From assembly GCA_016713425.1 (NCBI GenBank), contig JADJPE010000005.1, forward strand, positions 1,984,001 to 2,048,000: a stretch of DNA of 64,000 bases, read 5' to 3'. Made by a program: the position numbers and the translations under genes. The DNA is from Deltaproteobacteria bacterium. Its GTDB lineage: Bacteria; Myxococcota; Kuafuiibacteriia; Kuafuiibacteriales; Kuafuiibacteriaceae. The notes beneath the pieces were generated by a model. That model saw only the letters and a program-made list of their open reading frames with translations, was not told the origin of the DNA and searched no databases. This document shows, piece by piece, positions 25,925-35,756 of this stretch (position 1 is the first letter of the stretch; every line of letters begins with the position of its first letter).

Positions 25925-25958
25925 GGTTAGTTGGTTAGTTATAACTAACTAACTAACC
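25925..25958 (-). promoter_or_regulatory. 34-bp palindromic operator upstream of tetR
   Basis: Two 17-base arms, GGTTAGTTGGTTAGTTA and its complement, meet with no spacer and differ at one position. The arms are built from TTAG repeats. It starts eight bases before the tetR ATG, so bound repressor would block the operon's promoter or early transcription. Confidence 0.8.
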
Positions 25959-26171
25959 AGTCAAGCGACTGCAACTGGGCTCGAATGTCACGCAACGGCT
26001 CCAAGTCCTTTTCCTCGGGGATTTCGGCCCCCGCCTTCGAGCCGAGTGCATGGTGCGTTGTGCGTTGTGCGGCGCAAACTGTGGTCGGGTGATACGTGTG
26101 GGGGGCGCCGTCCCGGCGACCAGGTCGTTCGGTGGCTGGGCAGGAGATGGATGCCGAGGGGGCGCTCCGGT

Positions 26172-27494
26172 TCAGAAGACGTTGAAAACCTGCGACGAGA
26201 CCTCGCAGACGCCTTCGGTTGGGGTACCGCCCGTTCGAAGGATGTCGCTCGGCGCGATTTCCGCAATCTGGCCTTCAAGCTCGCTCGCGATCACCCGTAC
26301 CATGGCCTTGTCGAGGCGCGTGACGAAGTAGCAGGGAATCGACGGCTCCTTGTGGGCGTTGCCGACGCCTGAATCGTCGGTGAGGAAGATGTAGCGTCCG
26401 AGCGTGAGCTGAGCGGCGGCGCGCATCGAGTACTCTGTGAGCTCGTCGACGCCGCTCGATGCGATGGGATAGATATGGACGTTCCTCTCTTTGAGAGCGT
26501 GGACGGCCTCGGTCATGGCCTGCGCGTTTTCGACATGGTGAGGCGCATCGGCAACCCAGAAGGCGAGGCGCGCGCCCGTGTTGTCGGCGGGGTCGCGCCA
26601 GGAGAGGTTGGATGTGTACTGCAGGGCTTGGTCGGGCGCTTCTGGATAGTCGCCGCCTCCACCGGCGTGCAACTTCTGGAGCTCTTCAGCGAACCAGGCA
26701 GCGCTGGTGCCAAAGTCGGCGCCGCGAAGCACGTATTCGTCGTCGATGTCTCGATAGGCTACGAGGGCCCATCGTGTGGTGATGTCCGGATAGGCGGCTT
26801 CGATCGTTGCGGCGAGACCCATGAATTCCGCCTGAAGGTAGGCGATTTCGTCGCTCATGCTGCCGGTCGTATCGATCACGAAGGCGATGTCCAGCGCAGT
26901 CTTGGCTGTTCGTTCTCTGGAGCGCGCATGCGCGTCCGCTTGTTCGGCGGCGCTATAGGCCGGGAGACCTTGCTCCTGCGATCGTCCATCTCGGTACGCT
27001 GCAAAGAAGGAAAAGTTGAGATTGTCGTCCCAGACGCCGGCGGTCAGCGTGCCCGCCTCGACGGGCCATTGCGCGCCACCACCACTCGGTGCGGTGGCGC
27101 CTTCGTCTCCATAGGCCCCAGGTGCGCCTTCCGCCGCGGCTTCGGAACTCATGTCCGTGTCCGGCCCCGATGCGCCCTCCTTGCTCGGCCCTGCGCCCGA
27201 GCCTCCCGAGCCCTCGGGGATGCTGAACGAGGCGCCCTCCGCGCCGAAGCGACGGTCCTCATCGGCCGTCGTTGCGTCTGAGCCGCAGCCTACGGTCGCC
27301 GAGAAAAGGGAGAGTCCGGCGAGGACGGCTGCGGCTCGTCCGAGGCGAACGAGAGAAGAGGGCAAGGGCAAGGCGGGAGGACGAGCATGCCAAGAATGGC
27401 AAGAATCGCAAGGATGCCAAGAATGCCTCAGGCCGTCGGGATGACTTGGAACGCTTGAGGTCTTCGGGGATTGGATAGGTCTTTCTTGCATCAT
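26172..27494 (-). CDS. VWA-domain lipoprotein
   Basis: A 440-residue protein. ATG 27494 has GGAG seven bases upstream and is preferred to the TTG at 27548. A basic, His/Cys-containing N-region of about 45 residues precedes the hydrophobic signal core and lipobox (LFSATVGC). A Gly/Ser/Glu-rich linker follows, then a von Willebrand A domain with a complete MIDAS start (IAFVIDTTGSMSDEIAYLQ), an AYRDIDDEY segment and HIYPIASSG. Such lipoproteins bind divalent metals and protein partners at the cell surface or periplasm. The partner is unknown, and neither neighbour is co-transcribed convincingly. Confidence 0.85.
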   Translation of the reverse strand: MMQERPIQSPKTSSVPSHPDGLRHSWHPCDSCHSWHARPPALPLPSSLVRLGRAAAVLAGLSLFSATVGCGSDATTADEDRRFGAEGASFSIPEGSGGSGAGPSKEGASGPDTDMSSEAAAEGAPGAYGDEGATAPSGGGAQWPVEAGTLTAGVWDDNLNFSFFAAYRDGRSQEQGLPAYSAAEQADAHARSRERTAKTALDIAFVIDTTGSMSDEIAYLQAEFMGLAATIEAAYPDITTRWALVAYRDIDDEYVLRGADFGTSAAWFAEELQKLHAGGGGDYPEAPDQALQYTSNLSWRDPADNTGARLAFWVADAPHHVENAQAMTEAVHALKERNVHIYPIASSGVDELTEYSMRAAAQLTLGRYIFLTDDSGVGNAHKEPSIPCYFVTRLDKAMVRVIASELEGQIAEIAPSDILRTGGTPTEGVCEVSSQVFNVF

Positions 27495-27663
27495 GGTCTC
27501 CGTGGGTACCGCGTTGGCTAAGCAAGAATGCGGCCAACGAAGGACCAAAGTCCTCTTGTGTCCACAGTGCGGTCCGGCTTGCGTGATTTTCGCGGTTGGA
27601 GAGAGGACGCCTCAGATTTCTGACGGGATGAGGGCGTGGTGGGCGAGCCTTCGTTCGTGAGCC

Positions 27664-29532
27664 CTAGTTGTGGACGGCCCAAGCATTGAGGACGCCGGTG
27701 TCGCTGTAGGCGTCGGTGTCGACGATGCAGAGCGTCCATACGCCGGCCGCAGCGCCAGAGAATCCTGAGATCGCGCGATCGGCGAAGCCAAAAGCGCCTG
27801 CCCCGCGGCTGAAGGTCAGAAGCGGAAACGCTTCCACCACGATCCCATTGTGCGCAAGTGTGCCTCGAAGGATCGATCGCCAGTCGTGGGTACCGGACAA
27901 GTCGAGTCGTACGTCAGACGCGCGCCCGCTGCCGCTTACGGTCAGCGAATCGCATACCGTGCCGTTGTCTCGCGTCGGGAGGTTTGGGTGCGATGACGTA
28001 CGCCATGCGCCGTCTTCGCCGCCCGAACCGCCGTCGTCGCACCCGCTGTCTATCGACATCGACCACGACACGAGCGAACCGATATCCTGGCTCGCGAGAT
28101 CTTCCACCTTGAGCGTCCACGCGCCTCTCGCCGCCTCGCCGTTGAAGGCAGAAATCGCAACGTCGGTCAGATCGAGATCATCGGCGCTGCCACCGTCGCC
28201 GTCCCACACGCTGAAAGCGGTGCCGCGAGGTGAGTAGAGCGTTACGTGGAGGTCCCCGATATAGGTATGGGTGATCGAGAGCGAAAGATGAACCCCGGCC
28301 ACTGCGCCCCCATCCTGCACGTTGATCGATGAGCTGATCGGAGCGCCCTGCTGGTAGTCGGGAATTCTGAGCGGAGTATCCGAAGACTCGAACGGCCCAA
28401 ATCCGCACACCTGGATCCCATTCGAGATCGTCACGGTGCGCTCTGCCACCAGGCTTGCGGCACCGAGATCGTCAAAAGCCTGCGCTCTCACCACGACTTG
28501 GCCATCGGCCACTTTCGTGGTGTCCCATGCCGCGGAAAAGGGCGCATTCGAATCGTTGACGATCGTCCCGTCAGGGAAGGTGAAGCGAACGCTTGCCACC
28601 GACCCATCGGTGTCACCCGCCCGAGCGCTGAAGGTCGCGCGACCCGAAACGACGGCGCCTTCGGCCGGTGTCGAGAAAGCTACGGTGGGCGCTTGGTTGG
28701 ACGTTACGTAACCTTGGATCCACGTGCTGAAGGATGAAACGCGGCCGTACATCCCTGGATAAGAAGCCTGGCCGCAGCCGTTGCCCCAGCTCACGATGCC
28801 GGCCAGAATCCGGCCACCGCCGCTTGCCGGGACCGTCAGGGGCCCACCACTGTCACCCTGGCAAGAGTCCTTGCCGCCGGTGCCAAGCACACCCGCTGCG
28901 AGTTGGTCGCTCGTCACCTGCCCCGACCCGTAGGCTTGAGCCGCGGCTGCGTTCGAGACGATCGGGACGGTGACGGCCTGAAGCACATCGGGGAGCGAGA
29001 AGTCGCTGGAGCGCAATGTTCCCCATCCGGTCACGATCGCGTTCACGCCCGCGTCGATCAGGCCCGCCGCTGCGTCCGCCGGCGTCGCAATCGGTATCGT
29101 GCTCACCGCCGGCGAGGACAAGTCGAACGGCTGGCTCAAGTGAAGAAGCGCTGCGTCGTGGCCCGAAGTGGGCGTCACGAAGCCCGGATAGATGACGATC
29201 TCACTGACTTGGCGCGTCTGCCCAGACGCTGTGCTGCTTCGCCGGGTCACACCCGCCACAACGCGAAGGCTGGAGGCCGTTTCGCCTTGCATGCAGTGCG
29301 CCGCGGTCAGAACCCAGTCTGGCGCGATGATCGACCCGCCACAGAAGTGCGACGACGAGGTCGTTCGCAACGACACTTGCCAGGGATAGGCTTCGATCGT
29401 CGTGTCAGCACCTCCGACGATCTTCGATTCGGCCACTGCTGCGACCTCTTCATCACCAAGCGGTCCCCCGGGGCTGCAGGCCGCCACGGTCGAAAAGGCA
29501 AGAGCGCATGACGTTCGCTGAAGTATTTTCAT
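27664..29532 (-). CDS. Trypsin-like serine protease (S1) with Ig-like and P-domain-like C-terminal modules, lipoprotein
   Basis: A 622-residue protein with lipobox STVAAC. The protease domain starts at IVGGADTTIEAYPWQVSL and has the triad His in TAAHC, Asp in HDAALL and Ser in KDSCQGDSGGP. The Asp six residues before the Ser predicts trypsin-like cleavage after Arg/Lys. A propeptide-like stretch of about 20 residues precedes IVGG, so activation by cleavage is likely. After residue ~280 come an Ig-like module (APTVAFSTPAEGAVVSGRAT) and two proprotein-convertase P-domain-like modules, the first with HTYIGDLHVTLYSPRGT and the second lacking some of it. P domains are usual on subtilases and less so on S1 proteases. 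Confidence 0.92.
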   Translation of the reverse strand: MKILQRTSCALAFSTVAACSPGGPLGDEEVAAVAESKIVGGADTTIEAYPWQVSLRTTSSSHFCGGSIIAPDWVLTAAHCMQGETASSLRVVAGVTRRSSTASGQTRQVSEIVIYPGFVTPTSGHDAALLHLSQPFDLSSPAVSTIPIATPADAAAGLIDAGVNAIVTGWGTLRSSDFSLPDVLQAVTVPIVSNAAAAQAYGSGQVTSDQLAAGVLGTGGKDSCQGDSGGPLTVPASGGGRILAGIVSWGNGCGQASYPGMYGRVSSFSTWIQGYVTSNQAPTVAFSTPAEGAVVSGRATFSARAGDTDGSVASVRFTFPDGTIVNDSNAPFSAAWDTTKVADGQVVVRAQAFDDLGAASLVAERTVTISNGIQVCGFGPFESSDTPLRIPDYQQGAPISSSINVQDGGAVAGVHLSLSITHTYIGDLHVTLYSPRGTAFSVWDGDGGSADDLDLTDVAISAFNGEAARGAWTLKVEDLASQDIGSLVSWSMSIDSGCDDGGSGGEDGAWRTSSHPNLPTRDNGTVCDSLTVSGSGRASDVRLDLSGTHDWRSILRGTLAHNGIVVEAFPLLTFSRGAGAFGFADRAISGFSGAAAGVWTLCIVDTDAYSDTGVLNAWAVHN

Positions 29533-29925
29533 CGGCTATGGATCGTACTTGGGGCATGACAGGCGAAGGTTCTATCAGCCGAACGACCGAGTCTTCGCGC
29601 CCAGGATCGCAACGACTGTTACGACCTTTGAGCTGCTCACACCTCGGACTACATGCATGCTTGTCTGGGGCCAGAGGTGGAACGAAGGCGGGATCGTCTA
29701 TTCAAAAGAATACGAATACGGATCCGTCGCGCCGCCCGTAGGCAAGGAGGTGATCTCGCGGACCTCGGGGAAGATGTCTCGCCGGACCAGGCTCCCGCGC
29801 GGGGTCATGCTTTGCCCCATCCTCGGCCGGCCCTTCGCCCCCGGTCCGGTCCCTGGTGACCGTTTGTGAAGGTTTGACGGGATTGCTTGGCCGGGTCGGG
29901 CGGCTCTGGTAGAGCCGGCGCTGAC
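29533..29925. other. Intergenic region between divergent protease and fumarase genes
   Basis: This 393-bp stretch has only short, overlapping frames without coding character. It must carry the promoters of the two divergent genes. No clear -35/-10 pair, hairpin or RNA gene was recognised. Confidence 0.6.
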
Positions 29926-31320
29926 ATGACCAAGACCCGTACCGAATACGATTCCTTTGGCCCGATCGAGGTCCCGGCGGACCGTTATTGGGGAGCCCAA
30001 ACTCAGCGTTCCCTCATGAACTTCGAGATCGGCGATTCCCGCTTTCCGAGCGCTTTCATTCGCGCGTTTGCGCTCGTGAAGCAGGCGGCCGCCGAGGTCA
30101 ACGTGGCGAGCGGCGGTGTTCCCGAGCAATTCGCGTCGGCGATTGAGCGCGCGGCCCAAGAAGTCATGGACGGAAAGCTGGACGACCATTTTCCGCTTGT
30201 CGTCTACCAGACGGGCAGCGGCACCCAGTCCAACATGAACGTCAACGAGGTGATCGCAAACCGTGCGAATGAGATCCTTGGACTCCCGCTGGGCTCGAAG
30301 GACGGCGTGCATCCAAACGATCACGTCAACCGTGCGCAGTCCACGAACGATGCCTTTCCGACCGTGATGCATGTGGCGGCGGCCGTCGCCGTTCACGAAA
30401 CTCTGATCCCTGAGCTTCGCGCGATCCAGAGGGTGTTCGAGGACAAGGCCGAGGCCTTCAAAGACATCATCAAGATCGGCCGGACCCACCTCCAGGATGC
30501 AACCCCGCTTTCGCTTGGCCAAGAGATTTCAGGATGGGCGGCGCAAATCGAGAGCGCCATTGCGGCGGTCGAGGCGGCGCTGCCGCAGGTCTATGCGCTT
30601 GCGATGGGTGGCACGGCGGTCGGGACGGGCCTGAACACGCAGGCCGGGTACGATGTCCGGGTTGCAGCGGCGATCGCCAAGCGGACCGGACTCCCGTTCG
30701 TGACGGCGAAAAACAAGTTCGCGGCATTGGCCGGCAACGACGCGATGGCCGGGCTGAGCGGTGCGCTCAAACAGGCAGCATGTGCGCTCATGAAGATTGG
30801 CAATGACGTTCGCTGGCTTGCCAGCGGCCCCCGATGCGGGCTTGGGGAGTTGACGATTCCTGAGAACGAACCAGGCAGTTCCATCATGCCGGGCAAGGTC
30901 AACCCCACGCAGGCCGAGGCGCTGACGATGGTGTGCTGTCGCGTCATCGGGAACGATATGACGGTTGGCATGGCTTGCACGCAGGGCAATTTCGAGCTGA
31001 ATGTTTACAAGCCGGTGATCATCTTCGCGTTGCTCGAGTCGATACGTCTGCTCGCCGATGCGACGCGTTCGTTCCGAAAGCATTGCGCCGAGGGGATTGA
31101 GCCGAACCGTGCCCGCATCGATGAACTCCTCCATCGGTCGCTGATGTTGGTCACCGCGCTGAATCCGCACATTGGCTACGACAAGGCGGCCAAGGTTGCA
31201 AAGAAAGCGCACCATGAAGGTACGACCTTGCGGGAGGCGATCATCGAGCTCGGCTATCTGACGGGTGACAAGTTTGACGAAATCGTGAAGCCCGAGAAGA
31301 TGATCGGACCGAAGGCCTGA
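29926..31320 (+). CDS. fumC: Fumarate hydratase class II
   Basis: A 464-residue iron-independent fumarase converting fumarate and malate in the TCA cycle. Start ATG 29926 gives the normal N-terminus (RTEYDSFGPIEVPADRYWGA). Signatures: GSGTQSNMNVNEVIANRA, the active-site region GRTHLQDATPLSLGQE, and the superfamily motif GSSIMPGKVNPTQAE. Length matches the family. It is a single gene. Confidence 0.97.
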   Translation: MTKTRTEYDSFGPIEVPADRYWGAQTQRSLMNFEIGDSRFPSAFIRAFALVKQAAAEVNVASGGVPEQFASAIERAAQEVMDGKLDDHFPLVVYQTGSGTQSNMNVNEVIANRANEILGLPLGSKDGVHPNDHVNRAQSTNDAFPTVMHVAAAVAVHETLIPELRAIQRVFEDKAEAFKDIIKIGRTHLQDATPLSLGQEISGWAAQIESAIAAVEAALPQVYALAMGGTAVGTGLNTQAGYDVRVAAAIAKRTGLPFVTAKNKFAALAGNDAMAGLSGALKQAACALMKIGNDVRWLASGPRCGLGELTIPENEPGSSIMPGKVNPTQAEALTMVCCRVIGNDMTVGMACTQGNFELNVYKPVIIFALLESIRLLADATRSFRKHCAEGIEPNRARIDELLHRSLMLVTALNPHIGYDKAAKVAKKAHHEGTTLREAIIELGYLTGDKFDEIVKPEKMIGPKA

Positions 31321-31571
31321 AGCGCGCCTTCCCTTGAAGCGCGCTTTCCGTGAGCGGTCGGTTGGCTGGGGGCTGGGCGAGCTCGTCGGTCGCATATTCT
31401 CGATATGCTCGCCTCCTCGTGCCGCCACCTGACGCGACGATTCCTCAGCGAGAATTGCACACCTTATTGCTGATCGGGCCCCAAGGTGCGGTTCGCGGCG
31501 GTTGACGCGAATCTGCCCAGGGGGTTGAGTGCCCCGCGATGGATGGGGTGTTGTCTCGGGGATCCGCAGTG

Positions 31572-32678
31572 ATGGGTCGCGGGCTGTTGCTCGTGCTTCT
31601 CGGCTTCTCGCCCGGCTGCGGGATTCTGCTCCAGACGGTCGTCGGCTGGTCGTCGGAGTCGACGGAGCGGCGGACGGAGCGTTTGGCGATCGACGTGGCT
31701 TCCGAGCCAAGCGGAGCCCTCGTGAAGAAGACCGCCGGTCCGAATGAGCCGCCGGTCGAGCTCGGGACGACGCCGCTCACCGACTACGTCGACTACCAAG
31801 CCGAGACGGTGACAGAGTCTCCGTCGATTGCGGGCTTGCTGATCGGCGGCTTGCTCGAAGTGGGTGGGGCGGTTCTGGTTGGTCGTCAGGCGACTGGGGA
31901 TCTCGAGTCGGTCGGCGCGGTGCTCGGTGCGGGGACGCTCACGTATCTTGGCCTCCAGGACCTCGTGATCGCGCTTATTCACGGCCTCAGTGGCGACTCG
32001 GTGAAGGCGAGACGCAGCGTCGATCCGCCGAGGCCGCTTTACACCGCGAGTCTCGACGGGCGGGCGGTGGCTGAGCGAGCGCTCGTGCCGGATCAGACAC
32101 GCGTCGTGCTGAGGTTCTCGGATGGTCGGTCGGCCTTGACGGTGTCCGAGCCGGCCAAGCTCAGCGGGTCGTCGAGCGATGGAGCGCGGTCGGTCGCCGG
32201 CTCATTGGGCTCGGCGGGGACCTCCGGATCGTCGCCATCGATCGACACGCGGAGTTGGGTCATTGCAGTGATGGATGTCGCCGACCAGCATGCGGGCGAC
32301 GAGGCGCGCGCGCTCGCGCCCGGGCTCGTGAAGAGCCTGGGCGACCAGCTCCGGATCTTCATCGCGCAGCGCGGCGTACGCACGATCGATCGGGGCGCTC
32401 AGGAGAGTGTTCTGCGCGAGCAAGTCGCCTCGATGAAGAACGATAGCTACAAAGCCTGCTACGACGACTCGTGCCAGATTGAGCTCGGGAAAGCGCTCGC
32501 GGCCAGCCATATCCTGCGTGCACGCATCGTTCGATTCGGCGCTCGATGTGTCCTGAATGCCGAGCTCGTCGACCTCAAAGCCGAGGTCACGGTCACGGCG
32601 GCTTCGGCCCGCGGCAACTGTGAGGAGGAGGGCTTTCTGAACATGAGCGAAGAGGTCGCGAAGCACCTCGTCCGGTAG
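31572..32678 (+). CDS. Putative lipoprotein with CsgG/TolB-like C-terminal domain
   Basis: A 368-residue protein. ATG 31572 gives a signal peptide with lipobox (LVLLGFSPGC); an upstream in-frame start at 31539 would put 11 residues before it. Residues ~40-65 resemble a PEGA-type start (IDVASEPSGALVKK), followed by hydrophobic Gly/Leu-rich helices near 85-130. The C-terminal 140 residues (SWVIAVMDVADQH..., then SYKACYDDSCQIELGKALAA) resemble the domain of proteins that monitor or assemble factors at the outer membrane, with a conserved-looking Cys pair. Function unknown. A 251-bp gap upstream contains only a direct repeat of TGAAGCGCGC near 31320-31345. Confidence 0.7.
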   Translation: MGRGLLLVLLGFSPGCGILLQTVVGWSSESTERRTERLAIDVASEPSGALVKKTAGPNEPPVELGTTPLTDYVDYQAETVTESPSIAGLLIGGLLEVGGAVLVGRQATGDLESVGAVLGAGTLTYLGLQDLVIALIHGLSGDSVKARRSVDPPRPLYTASLDGRAVAERALVPDQTRVVLRFSDGRSALTVSEPAKLSGSSSDGARSVAGSLGSAGTSGSSPSIDTRSWVIAVMDVADQHAGDEARALAPGLVKSLGDQLRIFIAQRGVRTIDRGAQESVLREQVASMKNDSYKACYDDSCQIELGKALAASHILRARIVRFGARCVLNAELVDLKAEVTVTAASARGNCEEEGFLNMSEEVAKHLVR

Positions 32679-32908
32679 TTCGGACCTTTCGATCGCCCGC
32701 GAAACAGCCCGCCGAGAGTTTGGTCGTCGGGCTCGGACTTTTGACCGACGGTTCTTCCCTGTGGCCCGCGTTCGTAGGCCCGTTCCATCCGTCGACCGAT
32801 CGTTGACAGTCTGGGAGCCTCGTGGGAGTACCACCCCGATAGGTGATTCTCGGTTGCGATGTGCCTGAGATTCGGGCGCAACGTCGAATCAAAGTTCCGG
32901 AGTGTTCC

Positions 32909-34360
32909 ATGATGCGCGTACAAAATGCGGTGATGTTTCTTGCAGTCGGGCAAGCGTTTTTCGCCTGCGGTGCACCCGACTCCGACCAGGGCCTCGCGCA
33001 GACCAGCACGAGTATCACGGCGATGAAGAGCACGATCGTCTCGGCTGAGCTGTGTCCGAATGTGCCGGAGGCGCTCGTAGGGCAGAGTGCCTACCGTTTC
33101 GAACCCGAGCTCACGGAGACAGGCGAGATCGCCGGCACGCTCTACTTGGCGCCGACGAATCCCGAGCCGGGTGACGAAGTCTTTCTTTTCTTCGTCACGC
33201 GCTACGGAAGCGCAGGCGGCTTCAGTCTGACGACGACGGCTCGATTCACGACCAACGGCTGGGGTACTTTTCAGGACGCCAGTCTCACGCGATCTTGCCT
33301 GACCACACCGCCCACTCAGGTCTACTACGGCTCACTGGGCGTGTTCCCACAGGAGGCCGATCTGCAATTCGCCTTTCGGTATGAGGCCGTGTCCCGTGAC
33401 CGGTCTGCGCTCGCCGGCTGGATGAACAACAACCGCGAAAACTACACCATCCCGATTCGTGCTCCTCGGCCGCTCCAGTGGATGGGCGATACTCACCTTC
33501 GCCAATACGACTACTACATGCCCAGCGATGGCGTGGAAGCGGGGCATGACCTCCAGGTGTACACGCAGCTCTATCCAATGGGTGCGGCGCGATCGGTCAC
33601 CTTGTATTGGTCCGACTCGAGATACTCGAAGATCGAGTCGGTGGAGATGCTTCCGGACAAAGACTTCGTCGGTTCGAACCATTCGAATGCGCAGTGGCGA
33701 GGCGTCATTCCGGCGGACCAGGTCGTGGACGGCCGCACGATCGTGTACTGGTTGCGGGCGGTCGATCACCAGGGCGCGTCGAGATGGGAGAGCAATGATC
33801 GACGGAACTTCTGGGTGACCCCCCGGCATTTTCCCGTCGTCTGGACGGGGGGCTTTGGCAGCTATCGCCCATCGACCGGTGGTTACCGCGAGCGCGAGCT
33901 CTTCGATGCCGACGAGCGCACGTCGACCGGCTGCTATGCGCCCGGTGCCGCGGGCGACTACTTGGAGCGCGCGGTCCGCATTTATGTCCCTGGGATTACG
34001 GACCGGGATACGAGCGATACCGGTCGCATCGAAGCCTATGCGAAGCTGATCCAGACCGAGATCGTGACCGAGAGTTTCCCGGGCGTCCCGGAAGACACGG
34101 TGCCCACGCTGCGTTTCGTTCGTAAGCTGCGGAACGACTTCATCTACACGTTTCTGGATTTCGAGTCCTACTGCAATGCGGTGGTCGATTTGCCGGAGCG
34201 TGTCGTCTATCCCTACAAGCTTCGCATCTCGACCGATGGCGGACGTCATTGGTATTGGCGTGGTACTGAAATGGGTGGGTCGGGTGGCGATGACCTGATC
34301 GCGGTGTACGCGCGCGACTGCAATTACGCGAATCTCCCAGAAGATTGCGTCAACTTCTAG
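32909..34360 (+). CDS. Secreted or lipid-anchored protein of unknown function
   Basis: A 483-residue protein. ATG 32909 is chosen for the GGAG six bases upstream and because a signal peptide with lipobox-like FFAC follows (QNAVMFLAVGQAFFAC). The mature part looks all-beta with many Trp and Tyr, for example GYFSLTT-like strands and RSVTLYWSDSRYSKIESVEM, and two or more Ig-like sandwich domains (YWLRAVDHQGASRWES is typical of fibronectin-like strands). No catalytic motif was recognised. It stands alone before the convergent rarA operon. Confidence 0.7.
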   Translation: MMRVQNAVMFLAVGQAFFACGAPDSDQGLAQTSTSITAMKSTIVSAELCPNVPEALVGQSAYRFEPELTETGEIAGTLYLAPTNPEPGDEVFLFFVTRYGSAGGFSLTTTARFTTNGWGTFQDASLTRSCLTTPPTQVYYGSLGVFPQEADLQFAFRYEAVSRDRSALAGWMNNNRENYTIPIRAPRPLQWMGDTHLRQYDYYMPSDGVEAGHDLQVYTQLYPMGAARSVTLYWSDSRYSKIESVEMLPDKDFVGSNHSNAQWRGVIPADQVVDGRTIVYWLRAVDHQGASRWESNDRRNFWVTPRHFPVVWTGGFGSYRPSTGGYRERELFDADERTSTGCYAPGAAGDYLERAVRIYVPGITDRDTSDTGRIEAYAKLIQTEIVTESFPGVPEDTVPTLRFVRKLRNDFIYTFLDFESYCNAVVDLPERVVYPYKLRISTDGGRHWYWRGTEMGGSGGDDLIAVYARDCNYANLPEDCVNF

Positions 34361-34430
34361 GGTTGGGCCAAGCTTCCGTTGCCAAGCGCCTTTGCCCGCC
34401 TCGCTTGACGCAAGCCCAGGCGGCGGGGAT

Positions 34431-35756
34431 TCAATCCTCCGGTTCTTCGGCGCGCCAGCGGGCGATCCGGCGACGAATCGTCCGCTCGTAACCTGCTTCT
34501 TTTGGCTCGTAGAACCGTCGTCCCTGGAGCTTCTCGGGCAGATACGTCTCCTCGGGAACAAAACCCCCAACGTCATGCGGGTACTTGTAGTTCTTGCCGC
34601 GACCCATGGATCGATCGAGCGATGTCTGGGCGTTGGCCAGCTTGAGCGGAACCGGGAGAGCGCCGTGCTCGAGAACGGCGCTTCGCGCGCGGGCGTAGGT
34701 CGTCAGGGCCGTATTGGACTTCGGGGCTGAGGCCAAGTACGTGACCACCTGGGTCAGCGGCAGGACGCCCTCGGGCAGACCCACGAGCTCGAAGGCATGG
34801 AGGGCGTCGACGGCGAGGCCGAGCGCTCGCGGATCCGCGTTCCCGATGTCCTCGCTTGCGAAGATGATGATCCGTCGCAAGATGAACCGCGGGTCTTCGC
34901 CTGCCTCGAGCATCCTCACCAGGTAGTAGGCGGCCGCGTCGGGATCTGAGCCGCGCATCGATTTGATGAACGCCGAGACAACGCCATAGTGCGTGTCGCC
35001 TGCCTTGTCGTAGGCGAGGGCGCGGTGTTGCACGGCTTCTTCGACCTGATCCTTCGTGATGATCTTGGTAGACGTTGACGCGGCTTGCTTGGCCGCGACT
35101 TCGAGGATCGAAAGAAGACGCCGGGCGTCCCCGTCGGATGCTCCGGCCAGTACTCGTTTGACGTCGTCGTCGGCCGTGAGCGCCTCATTGCCGAGGCCTC
35201 GCTCGTTGTCGGCGAGCGTGCGATCGATGAGGGAGACGAGGTCCGCTTCACCAAGAGATTCGAGGGCGAAAACTCGAGCTCGAGACAGAAGTGGTGTGTT
35301 GATCTCGTACGATGGGTTCTCGGTCGTTGCACCAATGAGGGTGACGATCCCCTTCTCGACCGCCTCCAGAAGCGCATCTTGCTGCGCCTTCGACCACCGG
35401 TGAATCTCATCGACGAAGAGAATGGTGCGCTCACGGTGCTCTGCTCGCCGTCTTTGCGCTCGCTTCAAAACTTCTCGCAGTTCGGCAACACCCGACATGA
35501 CGGCGGAGAGCTTCTCGAAGGCCGCGGCTGAGCGTCGGGCGATGAGATGCGCGAGGGTCGTCTTCCCCGAACCCGGCGGGCCGAAGAGAATCATCGAGGG
35601 CACTTGGTCGGTTTCGAGCAGCCGCCGCAGGAGGCGCCCTTCCCCCAGGATGTGCGCTTGGCCCAGGACCTCCTCGATGCGGCGAGGCCGCATACGATCG
35701 GCGAGCGGCGCATGATCCTGCGTTCGGTCAGCCGCGTCTTCGAAAAGGTCCCGCAT
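34431..35756 (-). CDS. rarA: Replication-associated recombination protein A (AAA+ ATPase)
   Basis: A 441-residue clamp-loader-like AAA+ protein acting at stalled replication forks. It has Walker A GPPGSGKTTLAHLIARRSAA, Walker B ILFVDEIHRW, and the C-terminal family motif GRGKNYKYPHDVGGFVPEE. The N-terminal LADRMRPRRIEEVLGQAHIL is also typical. Its ATG directly abuts the stop of the GH57 gene upstream (TAGATG), so the two are probably translated from one mRNA with the pup-like operon. Confidence 0.96.
   Translation of the reverse strand: MRDLFEDAADRTQDHAPLADRMRPRRIEEVLGQAHILGEGRLLRRLLETDQVPSMILFGPPGSGKTTLAHLIARRSAAAFEKLSAVMSGVAELREVLKRAQRRRAEHRERTILFVDEIHRWSKAQQDALLEAVEKGIVTLIGATTENPSYEINTPLLSRARVFALESLGEADLVSLIDRTLADNERGLGNEALTADDDVKRVLAGASDGDARRLLSILEVAAKQAASTSTKIITKDQVEEAVQHRALAYDKAGDTHYGVVSAFIKSMRGSDPDAAAYYLVRMLEAGEDPRFILRRIIIFASEDIGNADPRALGLAVDALHAFELVGLPEGVLPLTQVVTYLASAPKSNTALTTYARARSAVLEHGALPVPLKLANAQTSLDRSMGRGKNYKYPHDVGGFVPEETYLPEKLQGRRFYEPKEAGYERTIRRRIARWRAEEPED

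Noticed and set aside
29549..29869. Short + strand frames before fumC
   Set aside because: They are Arg/Pro-rich, overlapping and without a ribosome-binding site. The region is better read as divergent promoters.
29533..29925. Search for tRNA or small RNA genes in the larger gaps
   Set aside because: No T-loop motif (GGTTCRA), acceptor pairing or CCA end was seen here or in the other gaps.
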